Of a stretch of DNA of 64,000 bases, positions 36,801-48,200 are shown piece after piece. This DNA is from Nematostella vectensis (taxonomy: Eukaryota; Cnidaria; Anthozoa; Actiniaria; Edwardsiidae), in assembly GCF_932526225.1 (NCBI RefSeq), contig NC_064038.1:992001-1056000 (forward strand), read 5' to 3'. The notes beneath the pieces are model-generated. The model was given only the letters and a program-made list of their open reading frames with translations. It made no database searches and had not been told where the DNA came from. The position numbers were made by a program, and so were the translations under genes. Every line of letters starts with the position of its first letter. Within the stretch, counting starts at the first letter, position 1.

Positions 36801-39800
36801 ACACTGTTAAATATAAAGTTTACCCCTCAACTCTGTTAAATATAAAGTCTATCCCTTGACTCTGTTAAATATAAAGTTTACCCCTTGACTCTGTTATATA
36901 TAAAGTTTATCCCTTAACTCTGTTATATATAAAGTTTACCCCTTGACTATGTTAAATATAAAGTTTACCTCTTAACTCTGTTAAATATAAAGTTTTCCCC
37001 TTGACTCTGTTATATATAAAGTTTGAGATTTCTAATACTGTACCCAATACAATTTTCTGGATCCTTTTCACAATCAACGTCACAACGAAATTTCTCCCAG
37101 TCCATCCAACCCACTGAAATAACAAACATCAGAATAACTAATAATGTGATACTCAACTAATAAAAAAAACACAGAATAACTAACACTATAATTACTAATA
37201 ATGTGATACTCAACTAATAAAAAAAAACACATTAGAATAACTAACACTATAATTACTAATAATGTGATACTTATCTCAATAAAAAATAACACATCATAAA
37301 TAATTAAAATCATATAATAATTAATTACATGATACTCAACTCATTAAAAGCACATTAGAATAACTAAAATTATAATTACAAATAATGTGATACTTAATGA
37401 AAAAAAAACACATTTAGGCTATGTTCAAACGTTGCTTTACACATGAGCCGTATTTAATGCAAATGCATGCAAATGAATCAAGCCGATTGTGGTTAATTTT
37501 ATGAGCTAATGTAATGTGAATTATAAGATGCCCTAAGTTGAGTGCTGGAGATTTCGAGAGCAGAATCTCCAAAGTACTCTCTAGGTTCTGCGTTAACGTT
37601 TTTCTGCCAAAAGATAAACAGCTCTGGTCGCATATCTTTGTTTCTGCCATTCGGGAAAACTACCTATTGCTACTTTCGACTGGCCTCTTCAGAGAAATTG
37701 TACATAGTAGCAATTACTGTTTCTTGAATCTTGCAGGAGGAGAAACAATTCTGATGTATGCTTTGAATTGATTTTGAGGATTGTGCTACAGAGCTTGAGG
37801 AACTTCTATATTCATTCGCTGAAGTTGGTTTCGAGAAGCTTAAAAAACTTGATTTATACTTTGCTGCTAGGAGATTAAAAATAAATTATCAGTAGAAAGA
37901 TATTTTTATTTATTTGCCGTAGTGGAAATAATTTTGTTTTGCAGCATCTGCACTCTTGGTTTGATTTGTTCACTTTTATGTGGCAATAATTCTCCATGTC
38001 CAAGTTCGTGCAAAACTCCCCTTTAAACCTTTTTTTGGTTTTGATGGAACGTTTGACAGTTTAAAGCAAAGGAAAACATTTCTCTGTTATGATTGGCTCG
38101 AGGAGAATACGTGACAAGACTACAGGAAGTCATTATCATGGGTATTAGTGCAGGCATTCTTTTCCCTCTTCTCTCTCCTAGCCTGCGTGCAGCCGGAAAT
38201 AGTTCCATTATTGCCGTATGCGAATTACCGACAGAGAGCTTGTTCAGACCACACCCCCCCCCCCTCGCGCACTTACCGCCGGCGTATACGTTCGGCAGCC
38301 TAATGATTCGAGGTTCTCTGGAAGTTTTCTCTCTTTGTCCAATGAGGGCCATTTAACTCGAACAGTTACAGCCACATGTGGGTCTGGAGGATTCGGAGGA
38401 TTTGCAGCAGCGGGAGCTGCATTTGTAGCAGGAGCTGTAGTTGCAGCGGGAGCTGGATTTACAGGGCTGACTGGCCATTTCGGTTGTTGGACCATTGCGC
38501 ACAGGAGTAGAAGCGAGTTCTTCTGGTCTTGAGGATGATGACTCTCCCTGTGATTTCGGTGGTATCTTATACGTTTCTTGCTCGGTGTTCTGATTATCGC
38601 TATTTATTTTGAAAGAGGTCTTCAATGGTTTTCAGTTCTTGAAGCAATTGTCTTCGTCGCTTAAGTTTCCTAATGCGCAGACGGCAAATATACTCGCTTA
38701 CTCTTGTGGGAGAGAGACTTTTCAGCTCGAAAGCTATATCGAACTTCCCTTTACCCCCGATGACAAACATTTGGTCGCTATTAGCTACATCCGTGAGGCA
38801 CAAATTACACGAAGGAATTGCCATATTGGTTTGCACGCTTTGAGCCTTCGCTGTCAAACTCACGTGCAAAATCATAACATTCGAAAAATTATATATGCAG
38901 GGTACATGGAGCTATTGACCAATCATGTGGCTTGTTACATTTGAACCAGATGACAGCCAATCAGAAATCACTTCACTCTGGCAGTAGGTGCGGGGGGGGG
39001 GGGGGTGGTCTAAACAAGCTTTCTGTCGGTAATTCGCAGATGGTAATAATGGAACTAATTCCGGCTGCACGCAGGCTACTCTCTCCCTGCCCTGTGTCCG
39101 TTTTTGCGCTTGCCCCCAGGTACCACGCAGCTTGAAATACACAGAACAGAGAGGGTTTTTTCACAATCATAACACCGAGTACTGCCTGCAAGCAGGCTAC
39201 CCTTAGTTGGAATTGTTGTGTGTGTTGTTGCGCGTAGAAAGAAGCAATTTAGTCAAGGTGATTGGAAATTAGTTATCCCATTACTGCTTTCTTTAGTGGG
39301 AGTAATAGGGGGAATTCTAAATTTCAGCAGAGTTAAAACGGCCCCAAATGTGCATGGAGATAATAGACAACTACAAGTCCTGCATCAAGTTGGATGGAAA
39401 ATTCTAAGCGTTAAGTAACAACTCGAAAAAGCTTGGGCTACCTGTGGTACAATCAAATTTCAACACTTGTTGATCCGTACGCCTGGAATTTCTTTCACAT
39501 TCTGTCTTACAAATATTCATCATATACATCGCCCAAAAATACCACCCTCCCGACTTTTAACTTGATAAAAAAGAGTTTGGACGTAAGTGATTTGTTATAT
39601 AAATTGTACTTTATCGAAACTGTCGATAACCACGTGACAGGCGCGTGAATGGCAGATATTTCATACAGAAGACAAAATACAACCAGGACATTAAAATGAA
39701 CGAAAACTCAGTCACAATTCTACTTACTTGGCGGGGTTAATGCAAGTCCATTATCAAGAGCGACGGCGCAATTGTAAAAAAAAAAGAAAACAAGAAAACA

Positions 39801-39827
39801 GCAGACATAAAACGCAACCTTCGCCAT
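18818..39827 (-). CDS. NAGA: Alpha-N-acetylgalactosaminidase / alpha-galactosidase family (GH27), 14 exons, 406 aa, complete
   Basis: Exons in order: 39827-39728, 37113-37044, 36685-36604, 31877-31785, 30142-30106, 29725-29661, 28416-28249, 27839-27780, 23176-23075, 19874-19803, 19630-19566, 19486-19429, 19287-19180, 18958-18818. All phases agree; total 1,221 bases, close to human NAGA (411 aa). Residues 1-23 are a signal peptide; the mature enzyme starts [19 protein letters not shown]. The barrel carries the nucleophile in YLKLDGC (D162) and the acid/base in RNYDDIQDSW (D223). The specificity loop is SCSWPAY: Ser194 and Ala197, as in NAGA, where alpha-galactosidase A has Glu and Leu. N-glycosylation sites include N183 (NVT). 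A beta-sandwich ends the protein. It should remove terminal alpha-GalNAc (and alpha-Gal) in lysosomes. The exon 11 donor (AA|GTCTGT) is weak. Introns are inflated by minisatellites. Shares a 182-bp promoter with the gene at 40010. Confidence 0.95.
19863..20135 (-). repeat. ~70-bp tandem repeat copying a splice acceptor, four copies
   Basis: ACCAATAATAAGCTAAACGG at 19863 is the start of GH27 exon 10 plus its acceptor (on the minus strand CCGTTTAG|CTTATTATTGGT). Variants recur at 19931, 20001 and 20072, so the junction is copied three more times into the intron, two with CAG instead of TAG. Spacing is 68-71 bp. Confidence 0.85.
20155..22600. repeat. ~32-bp minisatellite, split by a transposon
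   Basis: The unit GATGTTGGTAGGTTAAAGAA then TAACATGGCGGT runs 20155-20383 and again 21525-22600; the gap is the piggyBac-type element. The left block is a diverged subtype (CATGACCATGATGTTGGTAGC). It lies in intron 9 of the GH27 gene. No splice site was found in the unit. Confidence 0.9.
20388..21520. mobile_element. piggyBac-type non-autonomous element, TTAA target duplication
   Basis: Left end TTAA-CCCTATACAGAC and right end GTCTGAATAGGG-TTAA: a flanking TTAA on both sides (20384-20387, 21521-21524) and 12-bp terminal inverted repeats with one mismatch, extended by a subterminal GGGGCT word. TTAA duplication with CCC-starting ends is the signature of piggyBac. The 1,133-bp interior has no transposase frame. 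The element inserted into the TTAA of one minisatellite unit. Confidence 0.85.
22760..23072. repeat. 21-bp minisatellite starting at a splice donor, about 15 copies
   Basis: CACACAGTTCAGCAGGGCAGA repeats toward the GH27 exon 9 donor at 23074. On the sense (minus) strand the donor GTATT is followed directly by ATGAACTGTGTGTCTGCCC, the first unit, so the array begins about five bases into the intron. The 21-bp period leaves two frames open; these are spurious. Confidence 0.92.
23320..27790 (-). repeat. ~32-bp minisatellite, ~4.5 kb, copying the GH27 exon 8 splice donor
   Basis: On the sense (minus) strand the unit reads AATATCCAG|GTACTCCAGC followed by AATAATTAATGAT. The end of real exon 8 is GATGATATCCAG|GTACTCC (exon end 27780), so every unit repeats the last exonic bases and the donor; well over 100 copies. 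Units are 31-32 bp. A higher-order duplication of about 1.81-1.84 kb is visible: the rare variant GAGTAAATAGATATTATC occurs at about 24599 and 26408, and ATTTTTTATGCTGG at 25031 and 26872. Confidence 0.92.
28515..29632. repeat. 33-bp minisatellite, about 34 copies
   Basis: ATCATGTGTCTTGGGTGTGT then GTGGTATGGTGGT at 33-bp spacing, with 31-bp variants that lack one GT. It fills intron 6 of the GH27 gene and begins about 28 bp past the donor at 29660. The period divides by three, so long frames are open on both strands (up to 415 codons); none is a gene. Confidence 0.93.
29726..29955 (-). repeat. 89-bp tandem repeat copying a splice acceptor, ~2.5 copies
   Basis: CTTGGAAGTAAAT at 29726 is the reverse complement of the acceptor of GH27 exon 6 (ATTTACTTCCAAG|). 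The same word recurs at 29815 (one mismatch) and 29904, exactly 89 bp apart, with the intervening ACAACACAGACACATAGTA also repeated. The 3' splice junction is therefore copied twice into intron 5. Confidence 0.85.
30419..31840 (-). repeat. 59-bp minisatellite copying the end and donor of GH27 exon 4, about 25 copies
   Basis: On the minus strand the unit encodes [15 protein letters not shown] and then the donor CAGTAT|GTGAGTATC. The real exon 4 (31877-31785) ends with that peptide and CAGTAT|GTAAGTATC. The period is 59 bp, with truncated ~30-bp units that lack the donor. Copies run from 31840 down to 30419, so two dozen copies of exon 3' end plus donor lie in intron 4. Since 59 is not a multiple of three, using a later donor shifts the frame. 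Confidence 0.93.
32165..35845 (-). repeat. 28-bp minisatellite with consensus splice-donor words and a 457-bp higher-order repeat
   Basis: The plus-strand unit CTTGCATCACTTACATCACC + CTAATCAC reads on the sense strand as GTGAT|GTAAGTGATGCAAG. The donor of GH27 exon 3 is ATCGAT|GTAAGTGATTCAAG at 36604, a 16/17 match over GATGTAAGTGATNCAAG. The array fills most of intron 3. A block is repeated at 457-bp spacing with near identity (32782, 33239, 33696), and another cassette recurs near 34780 and 35080. Confidence 0.88.
36755..37030 (-). repeat. 29-bp AT-rich minisatellite, about nine copies
   Basis: TTATATATAAAGTTTACCCC then TTGACTCTG repeats. It fills intron 2 of the GH27 gene between exon 3 (36685) and exon 2 (37044) and begins within about 20 bases of the exon 2 donor. 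Confidence 0.85.
37120..37410. repeat. ~59-bp AT-rich tandem repeat, about five copies
   Basis: ACTAATAATGTGATACTCAA followed by an A-rich run and CACATTAGAATA at about 37145, 37203, 37263 and later. It starts a few bases from the acceptor of GH27 exon 2 (37113) in intron 1. Confidence 0.75.
38160..39100. mobile_element. Element with ~100-bp inverted ends and G/C homopolymer caps
   Basis: TAGCCTGCGTGCAGCCGGAA ... ATTATTGCCGTATGCGAATT ... ACCGACAGAGAGCTTG ... a run of C at 38160-38275 is matched in reverse complement at 38985-39100, with roughly 10% differences. The ~700-bp interior holds the decayed zinc-finger-like frame described separately. It sits in intron 1 of the GH27 gene. Family unknown; no clear target duplication seen. 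Confidence 0.6.
38244..38875 (-). pseudogene. Decayed zinc-finger-like protein fragment between inverted repeats
   Basis: The frame 38875-38600 has CNLC, then [18 protein letters not shown], then EYICR followed by a basic Lys/Arg/Leu stretch; a second Cys pair expected after ICR is missing (ICRLRIRKL). It stops at 38600. A different frame (38495-38244) continues with an Ala/Pro-rich linker and [20 protein letters not shown]. The pattern of N-terminal Cys pair, linker and VRVKWPS block resembles an expanded family of uncharacterised cnidarian proteins, from memory only. Two frame changes with no usable splice sites point to a pseudogene. Function unknown. Confidence 0.4.
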
Positions 39828-40009
39828 CTTGAACCAGGCGACAGAGCCCGCAATCCTCAGCGGAATATTATGCTTTACATTTTGACCAATCAGATTACGC
39901 GATACATTCACAAATGGCTGTCATTTCAAATAAACCAATCACTGATATCGTACTAATGAGATGCAGTAAACCTAACTGAAGCTGAAGCGGCAGTTTCGAA
40001 AATTTCAAG
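39828..40009. promoter_or_regulatory. 182-bp bidirectional promoter between GH27 and coiled-coil genes
   Basis: The start codons of the minus-strand GH27 gene (39827) and the plus-strand coiled-coil gene (40010) are divergent and 182 bp apart. Both sit in the same 12-mer TTCAAGATGGCG, a YY1-type start element. Two CCAAT boxes in plus orientation, each followed by CA (39886-39890, 39935-39939), lie between; NF-Y/CCAAT boxes are common in divergent housekeeping promoters. No TATA box is evident. Promoter activity is inferred. Confidence 0.75.
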
Positions 40010-42117
40010 ATGGCGCATAGCGTTGTCGATGTTGTTTCACACGATTTTTTATCTACAGATTTGAAATTACTGGAAGCAGAGTATCAAAAAGCGAAATTAC
40101 TAGTTCAGCAAGATACTTTAATCTGTGAGAAGTGGGGTCGTGAGATAGAAATGTTATTTAGCGAGGAAAAACTACACACTGAAAAATGTCAAAATATGGT
40201 TTTGAAACGAAAAACAAAGAAATACGAAAGAGATTTGGTGGTAAGAATAAAAATAATGTTGTTCGTCTTTTTATTATTGAAAATCTACAGTTTATGATCA
40301 AGGTTTGTAATTAGCAGATAGTAGCTTGACGAATTTCACTTACATTTGTTGATTTTTCGTTCGTTATCATGCATGCATTACTTATGCACTACTTAACTTA
40401 TATACGGATGCTTTCTAAGAGATCTGCTTTATTGAAAGGCAGTGATTTCATTTGGTTTCTTTCCCCTAATTCACACCAGGAACTTAAGCAGAAAGCCAAG
40501 CAAGATCTCAAACAGACAGTGGCAGACATTTCAGGCGAATTCAAGAAAAAGATAAAACACATGGAACAAAAATCACAGAAAGGCCTTGAAGAAGCAGAGT
40601 CTAGCGAGTTAAGACAGGAAGTGCAATTACTAAAGGTAACACAGGGCACTGGTTTTATATTATTAAAGGGTTTAATATTACTGTATAATGTAAAAATATA
40701 TAATTCTAAGCTTTAATTTGCTATAAAGATTGTCGTAATCAGTAAAGTAGTCGATTAGTTTGAGTCGTATGCAAGTTGAGAGAGCGCAATAACAATTGAT
40801 CTTTGCTTGCCTTTGCAAAACAGAGACAGTGTAATGTCGGCGGCAACTAAACTATGACTGTTTTCTCTTGCTTTAAACTCGCGCATCAAATAGACCCCTC
40901 AAAGAAAGGAGTAAAGCAGTCGATTAGTTTTGTTATACGCAAGCCGAGAGAACAAACAACGTTTCATGTGGCTTTTTCAGCATTATTGATAGTTCTCTCT
41001 GAATTAAAAATTCGAACAAACAATACCCAACATTCCTGCATAACAACTTAGGAAACCTACACGCACCGATCATCGTGTAGTACACTCTGGGTTTTATATG
41101 CAAAATCCGCTCATGCACAAAACTCAAAATACACGCAAAAAACGCATGTGACGCTGTTAAGTTTCTTCCAGGCTGTACTGTATTATCTCAGGGTTTTATG
41201 GTATCACAGGGTTATGTAATATATATATAATATCACAGGCTTATGTTATCTCAGGGTTTATTATATAATATAATACAATAGTATATAGTAATATTAATAT
41301 ATATATAGTAATATATTATATAGTATATAATATTACAGTAAATGCTTTTGCTTTTGCGGTAACCCAGCCACTAGAGATGAAGTCAATAAAATAAAAAAAT
41401 AGAATATCACAGTTTTTATGGTATCATCGGGTTGATAATATATTTAGCATACTTTTATCAGTAACTCAAACACAGGTAACTTGAGGTGTGAGCCAAGCAA
41501 ATATTTCACATTTTATTAATGGTCCATTTTCCAACATTTAGGATCAAATAGAATCTCTGAGACAGGAGGTTCAAGACAATGAGGCATTACTGTCACAGGA
41601 AAGGAGCTCCACCAATGAGGTAGTAATGCTGTTGAACGTGGCACCGCATCCACAACTCAACTATTTTGCTACAATTTCTGAGTTTATTGAGCTGTTGCCT
41701 GCAAGCGGCCCATGAGCAGCCTTTTTCTTAAACCTTGGCAGACAGTACTAAATAAATACTATTAAAAATACTATGAAGAAAAGCACCTCTAGTAAACTGT
41801 AGTTTGCTACAAGAAGAGGTGTTAGTAGGCAAGACCTTATAAAGGGCAGCCTTGACTTCTACTGTAGTTTGCTGATTTTTGTTTTGTTTTTGTCTGCAAT
41901 CCAAGACTCTGAAACAATTGACCACTGTCATGGACGATGCAAAAGCATTCCAAGATGAAGCACAACAGGCTAAAAGGGAAAATAGAGAACTCAGGAACCA
42001 GCTGGAGAATCTTCAGGTTTGTTATACAATACTATGCATTTATTATCATTATTTTTATTATTAATTTTTTTTTAATTATTGTTGTTATTATTGTTGTATT
42101 AAAATTATTGTTAGTTA

Positions 42118-42214
<97 letters not shown>

Positions 42215-45200
42215 GGATAACTGCAAACTCTTCTACAAATTTCAAATTGAAAAAGAAAAAAACGGCAGAATCGTCCCTCAACAAAATGATTAAAATATCA
42301 CACAAGCGAAAGAGCAAACACAGCTCAAGACACAAATAGATACCTTTTTCTGATCCTTCAGGTCCATTTAAACATGAAAGCGCGCTATAAAAGGCATAGC
42401 TTCGCCCCCTTTTTTGCAAGCTCTTGCGCAAGTCGTCGCCATTCACAGCTAGATTCCATTGAGTGACGACCTCTGAAACTACCAGAAGAAAACATAGCAA
42501 AAAAATTAGATGTACTGCAAACTGTAAAGTACAAGAGATTGTTAAAGCAGGGCTTCTGAGATTACGCGTAAAAAAACTCAAAATTACGCGGGATATATTC
42601 TTTGCTAAATTACGCGGAAAATCAATTATTACTCGCTAAATTACGCGGGGTTTTGCAATACATTTTTCTTTAAAAACCTAAGTTCTTTACTGAATTACGC
42701 GCTAAATTACACGGAATATCAACTGTTATGCCCAAACTACATTTTGTACTGAAAGAAAACACGAAATAACTTAAAAAGGTTATTTTTTTGCGTGAAAATA
42801 TATTAGGCAAGTTTTCATTGGCTCCAAGCCACTAGCCAATTTAAAAAGGTATTTTGTTATTAGTCCTAGGCCTTCGCGGTTTAGCAAAGAACGCCTAGTC
42901 ATTTATTTTTTTTCGGAATTCAGTTCGAAATATCGCACTCTTACGAAGAATATCTCTTTTTACTAGAAATAGAGGTAAGAACCCTAAAAGAACACATCAG
43001 CTTATCAGGCGCCAAATGTTTCAAAATTCATTTTCGCACTATAGTATCAATTTACAAATCAAGCTATGCCAAACTATGTATCAACTATTAAATAATCATG
43101 GCAAGTATACAAATTCACAAGATTATGCAAAAAACATTGCTAGTAAGTAAAGATTCCGTGAGTTTACAAATTCCATGCAAGTATGAAAGAGCCATGCAAG
43201 AATAGTATATATATAGTATATAAAGTATATATCAATTTGCAAATCAAGCTATGCCAAACTATCTATCAACTATTAAATAATCATGGCAAGTATACAAATT
43301 CACAAGATTATGCAAAAAACTTTGCTAGTAAGTAAAGATTCCGTGAGTTTACAAATTCCATGCAAGTATGAAAGAGCCATGCAAGTATAAAAAAATCCAT
43401 GCAAATATACAAAATCCATGCAAGTATACAAAAATCCATGTAAGTATACAAAAATCCATGCAAGTATACAAAATCCATGTAAGTATAAAAAAACATGTAA
43501 GTATACAAAAATCCATGCAAGTATAAAAAATCCATGCAAGTATAAAAAACATGCAAGTATAAAAAAATCCATGCAAGTATAAAAAACCATGCAAGTATAA
43601 AAAAATCCATGTAAGTATAAAAACCATGCAAGTATAAAAAAACCATGCAAGTATAAAAAACCATGCAAGTATACAAAATACATGCAAGTATAAAAAAATT
43701 CATGCAAGTATACAAAACCATGCAAGTATACAAAACCATGCAAGTATACAAAATCCATGCACGTATAAAAAAGTTCATGCAAGTATAAAAAAACCATGCA
43801 AGTATAAAAAACCATGCAAGTATACAAAATCCATGCAAGTATAAAAAAATTCATGCAAGTATACAAAATCCATGCAAGTATAAAAAATCCATGCAGGTAT
43901 ACAAAATCCATGCAAGTATTAAAAAATCCATGCAAATATACAAAATCCATGCAAGTATAAAAAAATCCATGTAAGTATACAAAAATCCATGAAAGTATAC
44001 AAAATCCATGCAAGTATAAAAAACCATGTAAGTATACAAAAATCCATGCAAGTATACAAAATCCATGCAAGTATAAAAACAACCATGCAAGTATACAAAA
44101 ATCCATGCAAGTATGCAAAATCCATGCAAGTATAAAAAAACATGCAAGTATAAAAACAACCATGCAAGTATACAAAAATCGGTGCAAGTATACAAATTCC
44201 ATGCAAGTATAAAAAAATCCATGCAAGTATTAAAAAAAACCCGTTATTAATTTACACAAATATTTTGTAATCTTTCGGCTTGGTAAGAACCAGTGGTTAG
44301 AATTTTGGCCTATTTGAGAGAAATGAGTCCATTCCAAAAATGGAAACTTGGTTTATCTTGTCGCGTTAGACCATCTTTAGTCAGCTCATTGGCCAAATAC
44401 CTCCACGCTTACTTCATTCTCCTCAGCAACACTCACTTGCTATACCCTTCAACATCCTAGTTTCTCATTTTACATTTTGCCTACCTCGCCGCATTACACA
44501 ACATTTTTATCCACGTTATAACCTTTTTGCACACACACATCCTTTTTATCCCTCTTGTCATCTCCCTCTGCACTGTCACATTGCACTACGACCGTCAAAT
44601 ATTACACAATATATACCTATCACGTCCTCATGCATACATACCCCGCTAGTCACCACTCAACACAATTTGCACTACATCTCCCCACACACCACCATAAATC
44701 GCCATCATTGCGTATATTACACACTTTATAACACTCACGCGCACACTACTGTCTTGTTAGCCTAGATCCTACATAAAAATTCACCCGCTATCTTACCTAC
44801 ATAAACATTCACCCGCTATCTTTATCTACATAAACATTCACCCGCTATCTTTATCTACATAAACATCCACCCGCTATCTTTATCTACATAAAGATTCACC
44901 AGCTATCTTACCTACATAAACATTCACCAGCTATCTTACCTACATAAACATTCACCCGCTATCTTTATCTACATAAACATATTCCTTATTCATTATCTAT
45001 ATAAACATTATCCTCAAACACAATGTCAACTCCTTAAGCGCTTTTGAAACCATCTTGCTGCAGTTTCCGATTGCAAAGCATATATTAGTGGAAAAAATCA
45101 CTTCAACATGCCTCTCCCCACACTCACACATCTTTCAATAAGTCTTTTCACCCCAAAGCCAAACAAATCAATTCCAGGTCATACAGACCCATAATAGCAG

Positions 45201-48200
45201 TGGAACAATTTTGGAATCAATTTGGTTTCAGAAAAGACAATTTTTAGGAGCGGTGATTCATTATAGAAATTATTTTCTTATCCAGGCTAAGCCAAACAAG
45301 AAAAAATCTCCATGAATCCACCTTTGCTTGCAAACATCCATAAGCACTGCACTCAATAATGCCCACAATAGACTTAATGATGCCGTAGGGCACTCTCCCA
45401 GCATACTCATAGCTGTATTTTTTTATGAAAACTACAAGCAATCATAAACTTTGATTAGAGATGGGACTGCAAAGCACAGTTCGAAAGCTTGGATACCACA
45501 TACTAGGTACAGCCATGTCTGACTTTGACAGGCCTGTTTTTGGTCTTTTTATAAAATTAAGCTCAAAAATAGCCAGGAGTCAGTGGGTTGATAGTAGAGA
45601 GCTTAAGCAAGTCAACACGAACGGCATCAAAAACGGCGCGCGCTCTGACGTACTGTTGGAAAAACGCCATCAAAAACGGCGCGCGCGGTCACGAATTGCT
45701 GAAAAACGGCGTTGACGTCCGTGACGGCGCGTGTAGAACGTAAAAATAGGGAAAATGCCGTTCTAGATTTACTGTCACGGACGTCAACGCCGTTTTTCAG
45801 CACTTCGTGACCGCGCGCGCCGTTTTTGATGCCGTTCGTGTTGACTTGCTTAAGCTCTCTAGTATCACCTCTGTTATGACTTAATGATGATTACAATTCA
45901 AACATGGTTACAATTTGTTGTACCCTCACAGAGCAAGTACAACAAGACGGTTGATGAACTAGGGGACCTCAAACAAGAACTCTGCCAATTACACAATGTA
46001 CTGACTTCAGTGAGTACCATGTTATTTTACTCCTCGACATACACATTACACAGTGTCCTGACTTAAATGTGTACCATGCTATGTTACCCCTCCACACATA
46101 CATTACACAATGTCCTGACTTAAATGTGTACCATGTTATGTTACCCTTCCACACGCACTTTACACAGTGTCCTGACTTCAGTGAGTACCATGCTAGGTTA
46201 CCCTTCCACACGCACTTTACACAGTGTCCTGACTTAAATGTGTACCATGTTATGTTACCCTTCCACACGCACTTTACACAGTGTCCTGACTTAAATGTGT
46301 ACCATGCTATGTTACCCTTCCACACGCACTTTACACAGTGTCCTGACATCAGTGAGTACCATGCTATGTTAACCTTCCACACGCACTTTACACAGTGTCC
46401 TGACTTCAGTGAGTACCATGTTATGTTACCCTTCCACACGCACTTTACACAGTGTCCTGACTTCAGTGAGTACCATGTTATGTTACCCTTCTACACGCAC
46501 TTTACACAGTGTCCTGACTTCAGTGAGTACCATTCTATGTTACCCTTCCACACGCACTTTACACAGTGTCCTGACTTCAGTGAGTACCACGTTATGTTAC
46601 CCTTCCACACGCACTTTACACAGTGTCCTGACTTAAATGTGTACCATGCTATGTTACCCTTCCACACGCACTTTACACAGTGTCCTGACTTAAATGTGTA
46701 CCATGCTATGTTACCCTTCCACACGCACTTTACACAGTGTCCTGACTTCAGTGAGTACCATGTTATGTTACCCTTCCACACGCACTTTACACAGTGTCCT
46801 GACTTCAGTGAGTACCATGTTATGTTACCCTTCCACACGCACTTTACACAGTGTCCTGACTTAAATGTGTACCATGTTATGTTAACCTTCCACACGCACT
46901 TTACACAGTGTCCTGACTTAAATGTGTACCATGTTATGTTACCCTTCCACACGCACTTTACACAGTGTCCTGACTTAAATGTGTACCATGTTATGTTACC
47001 CTTCCACACGCACTTTACACAGTGTCCTGACTTAAATGTGTACCATGCTATGTTACCCTTCCACACGCACTTTACAGTGTCCTGACTTCAGTGAGTACCT
47101 TCCTGTGTTGTCCCCTCCCCACTCCCCACTCCCCACCCATAGGCCACTGCTACATATACATTTCATTGAACGTTTGTTTACTATATGGAGAAATACACAG
47201 ATCTAATTATTACATGAAGCAATGGTTGAAATCCCACCCTGAGCTTGTTGTGTTTTGTTGTTGTTATTTTTTTTCACGTAGTTTTATCTTCTCCTCTCTA
47301 GGACCAGGAAGCACAGACCTCTTTTATACAAATGGTAGACCACTCATGCTCCATGACGCCATCGCCAACAAGCGAGGCAGCAACTCAAAGTTCAGCCATA
47401 GCAACAAGTGACGCCTCCGTCATGGCAACAAGTGAGGATGCACTCTCGCCAGCGGTCCCTATAGCAACAGCGGATGCAGAAATTCAGACGGACCCCATTG
47501 TTCCAAATGGTGCCAATACCAAGCGAGTTGATGGAAGTGTTAAGCCAATACTACGCGAGACTGCTGATGTCCAAGTCCAGACAGATGATGCTGTTTTCAA
47601 CTCTAAAGAAGCTTTTCAAACCATGAGCAAAAAGACTCCAAAGGTAAACGGCAAAAAAGGTACTAACAAGAGGGCAAACGGCAAGACGGCGCGCGAGACG
47701 GACGAGACTTCCGCCCCAAGTCGACCGAAACGCGCGGCTCCAGGTTCCCGAAGAATGAAGGCGACTCGCGAGGAGGAGGTCGGAGATGCTCACGAGAATT
47801 CTCTCGTCACTGAACACGAAAACGAGAGCGATACGGACGACGGCTTCGCCACGTTTGTCATTCCGAGAAAGCAAAGCCCGCCAAAGAACAAAGACGATGA
47901 CAAACCAAAAAAGTCTCGGAAACGCCGAGGAAAAAAGGGCGAGAACGACAGTACTTCGGGTACCGATCAGACGGTATCGGAGAACTCAAAACGCCGGGGT
48001 AAAAAGGACGACAAAACTGCGAAGGAAAATAGCGGTGGCAATCAAACAAGGTGAGCTTTAAAATGGCACGTTTCAAATTTATTGAAAAAATTAATTAGTA
48101 ATTAATTAGTTAGTTTATGGTTAGTAAGTAAGTAATTGATTAAAGTTAAAAGTTAGTAATTAGTAAATTGAAACCTCCGTGTAACAGTGGACACCCTGAA

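Noticed and set aside
43300-44226. 308-codon Tyr/Cys/His-rich ORF on the minus strand
   Set aside because: Translation of the CATGCAAGTATAAAA array, open in several frames at once.
45461-45715. 84-codon plus-strand ORF
   Set aside because: Runs into the foldback element at 45595 and has no splice-site support.
46069-47085. 338-codon ORF
   Set aside because: Translation of the 57-bp minisatellite; the same repeats also carry a splice donor of the host gene.
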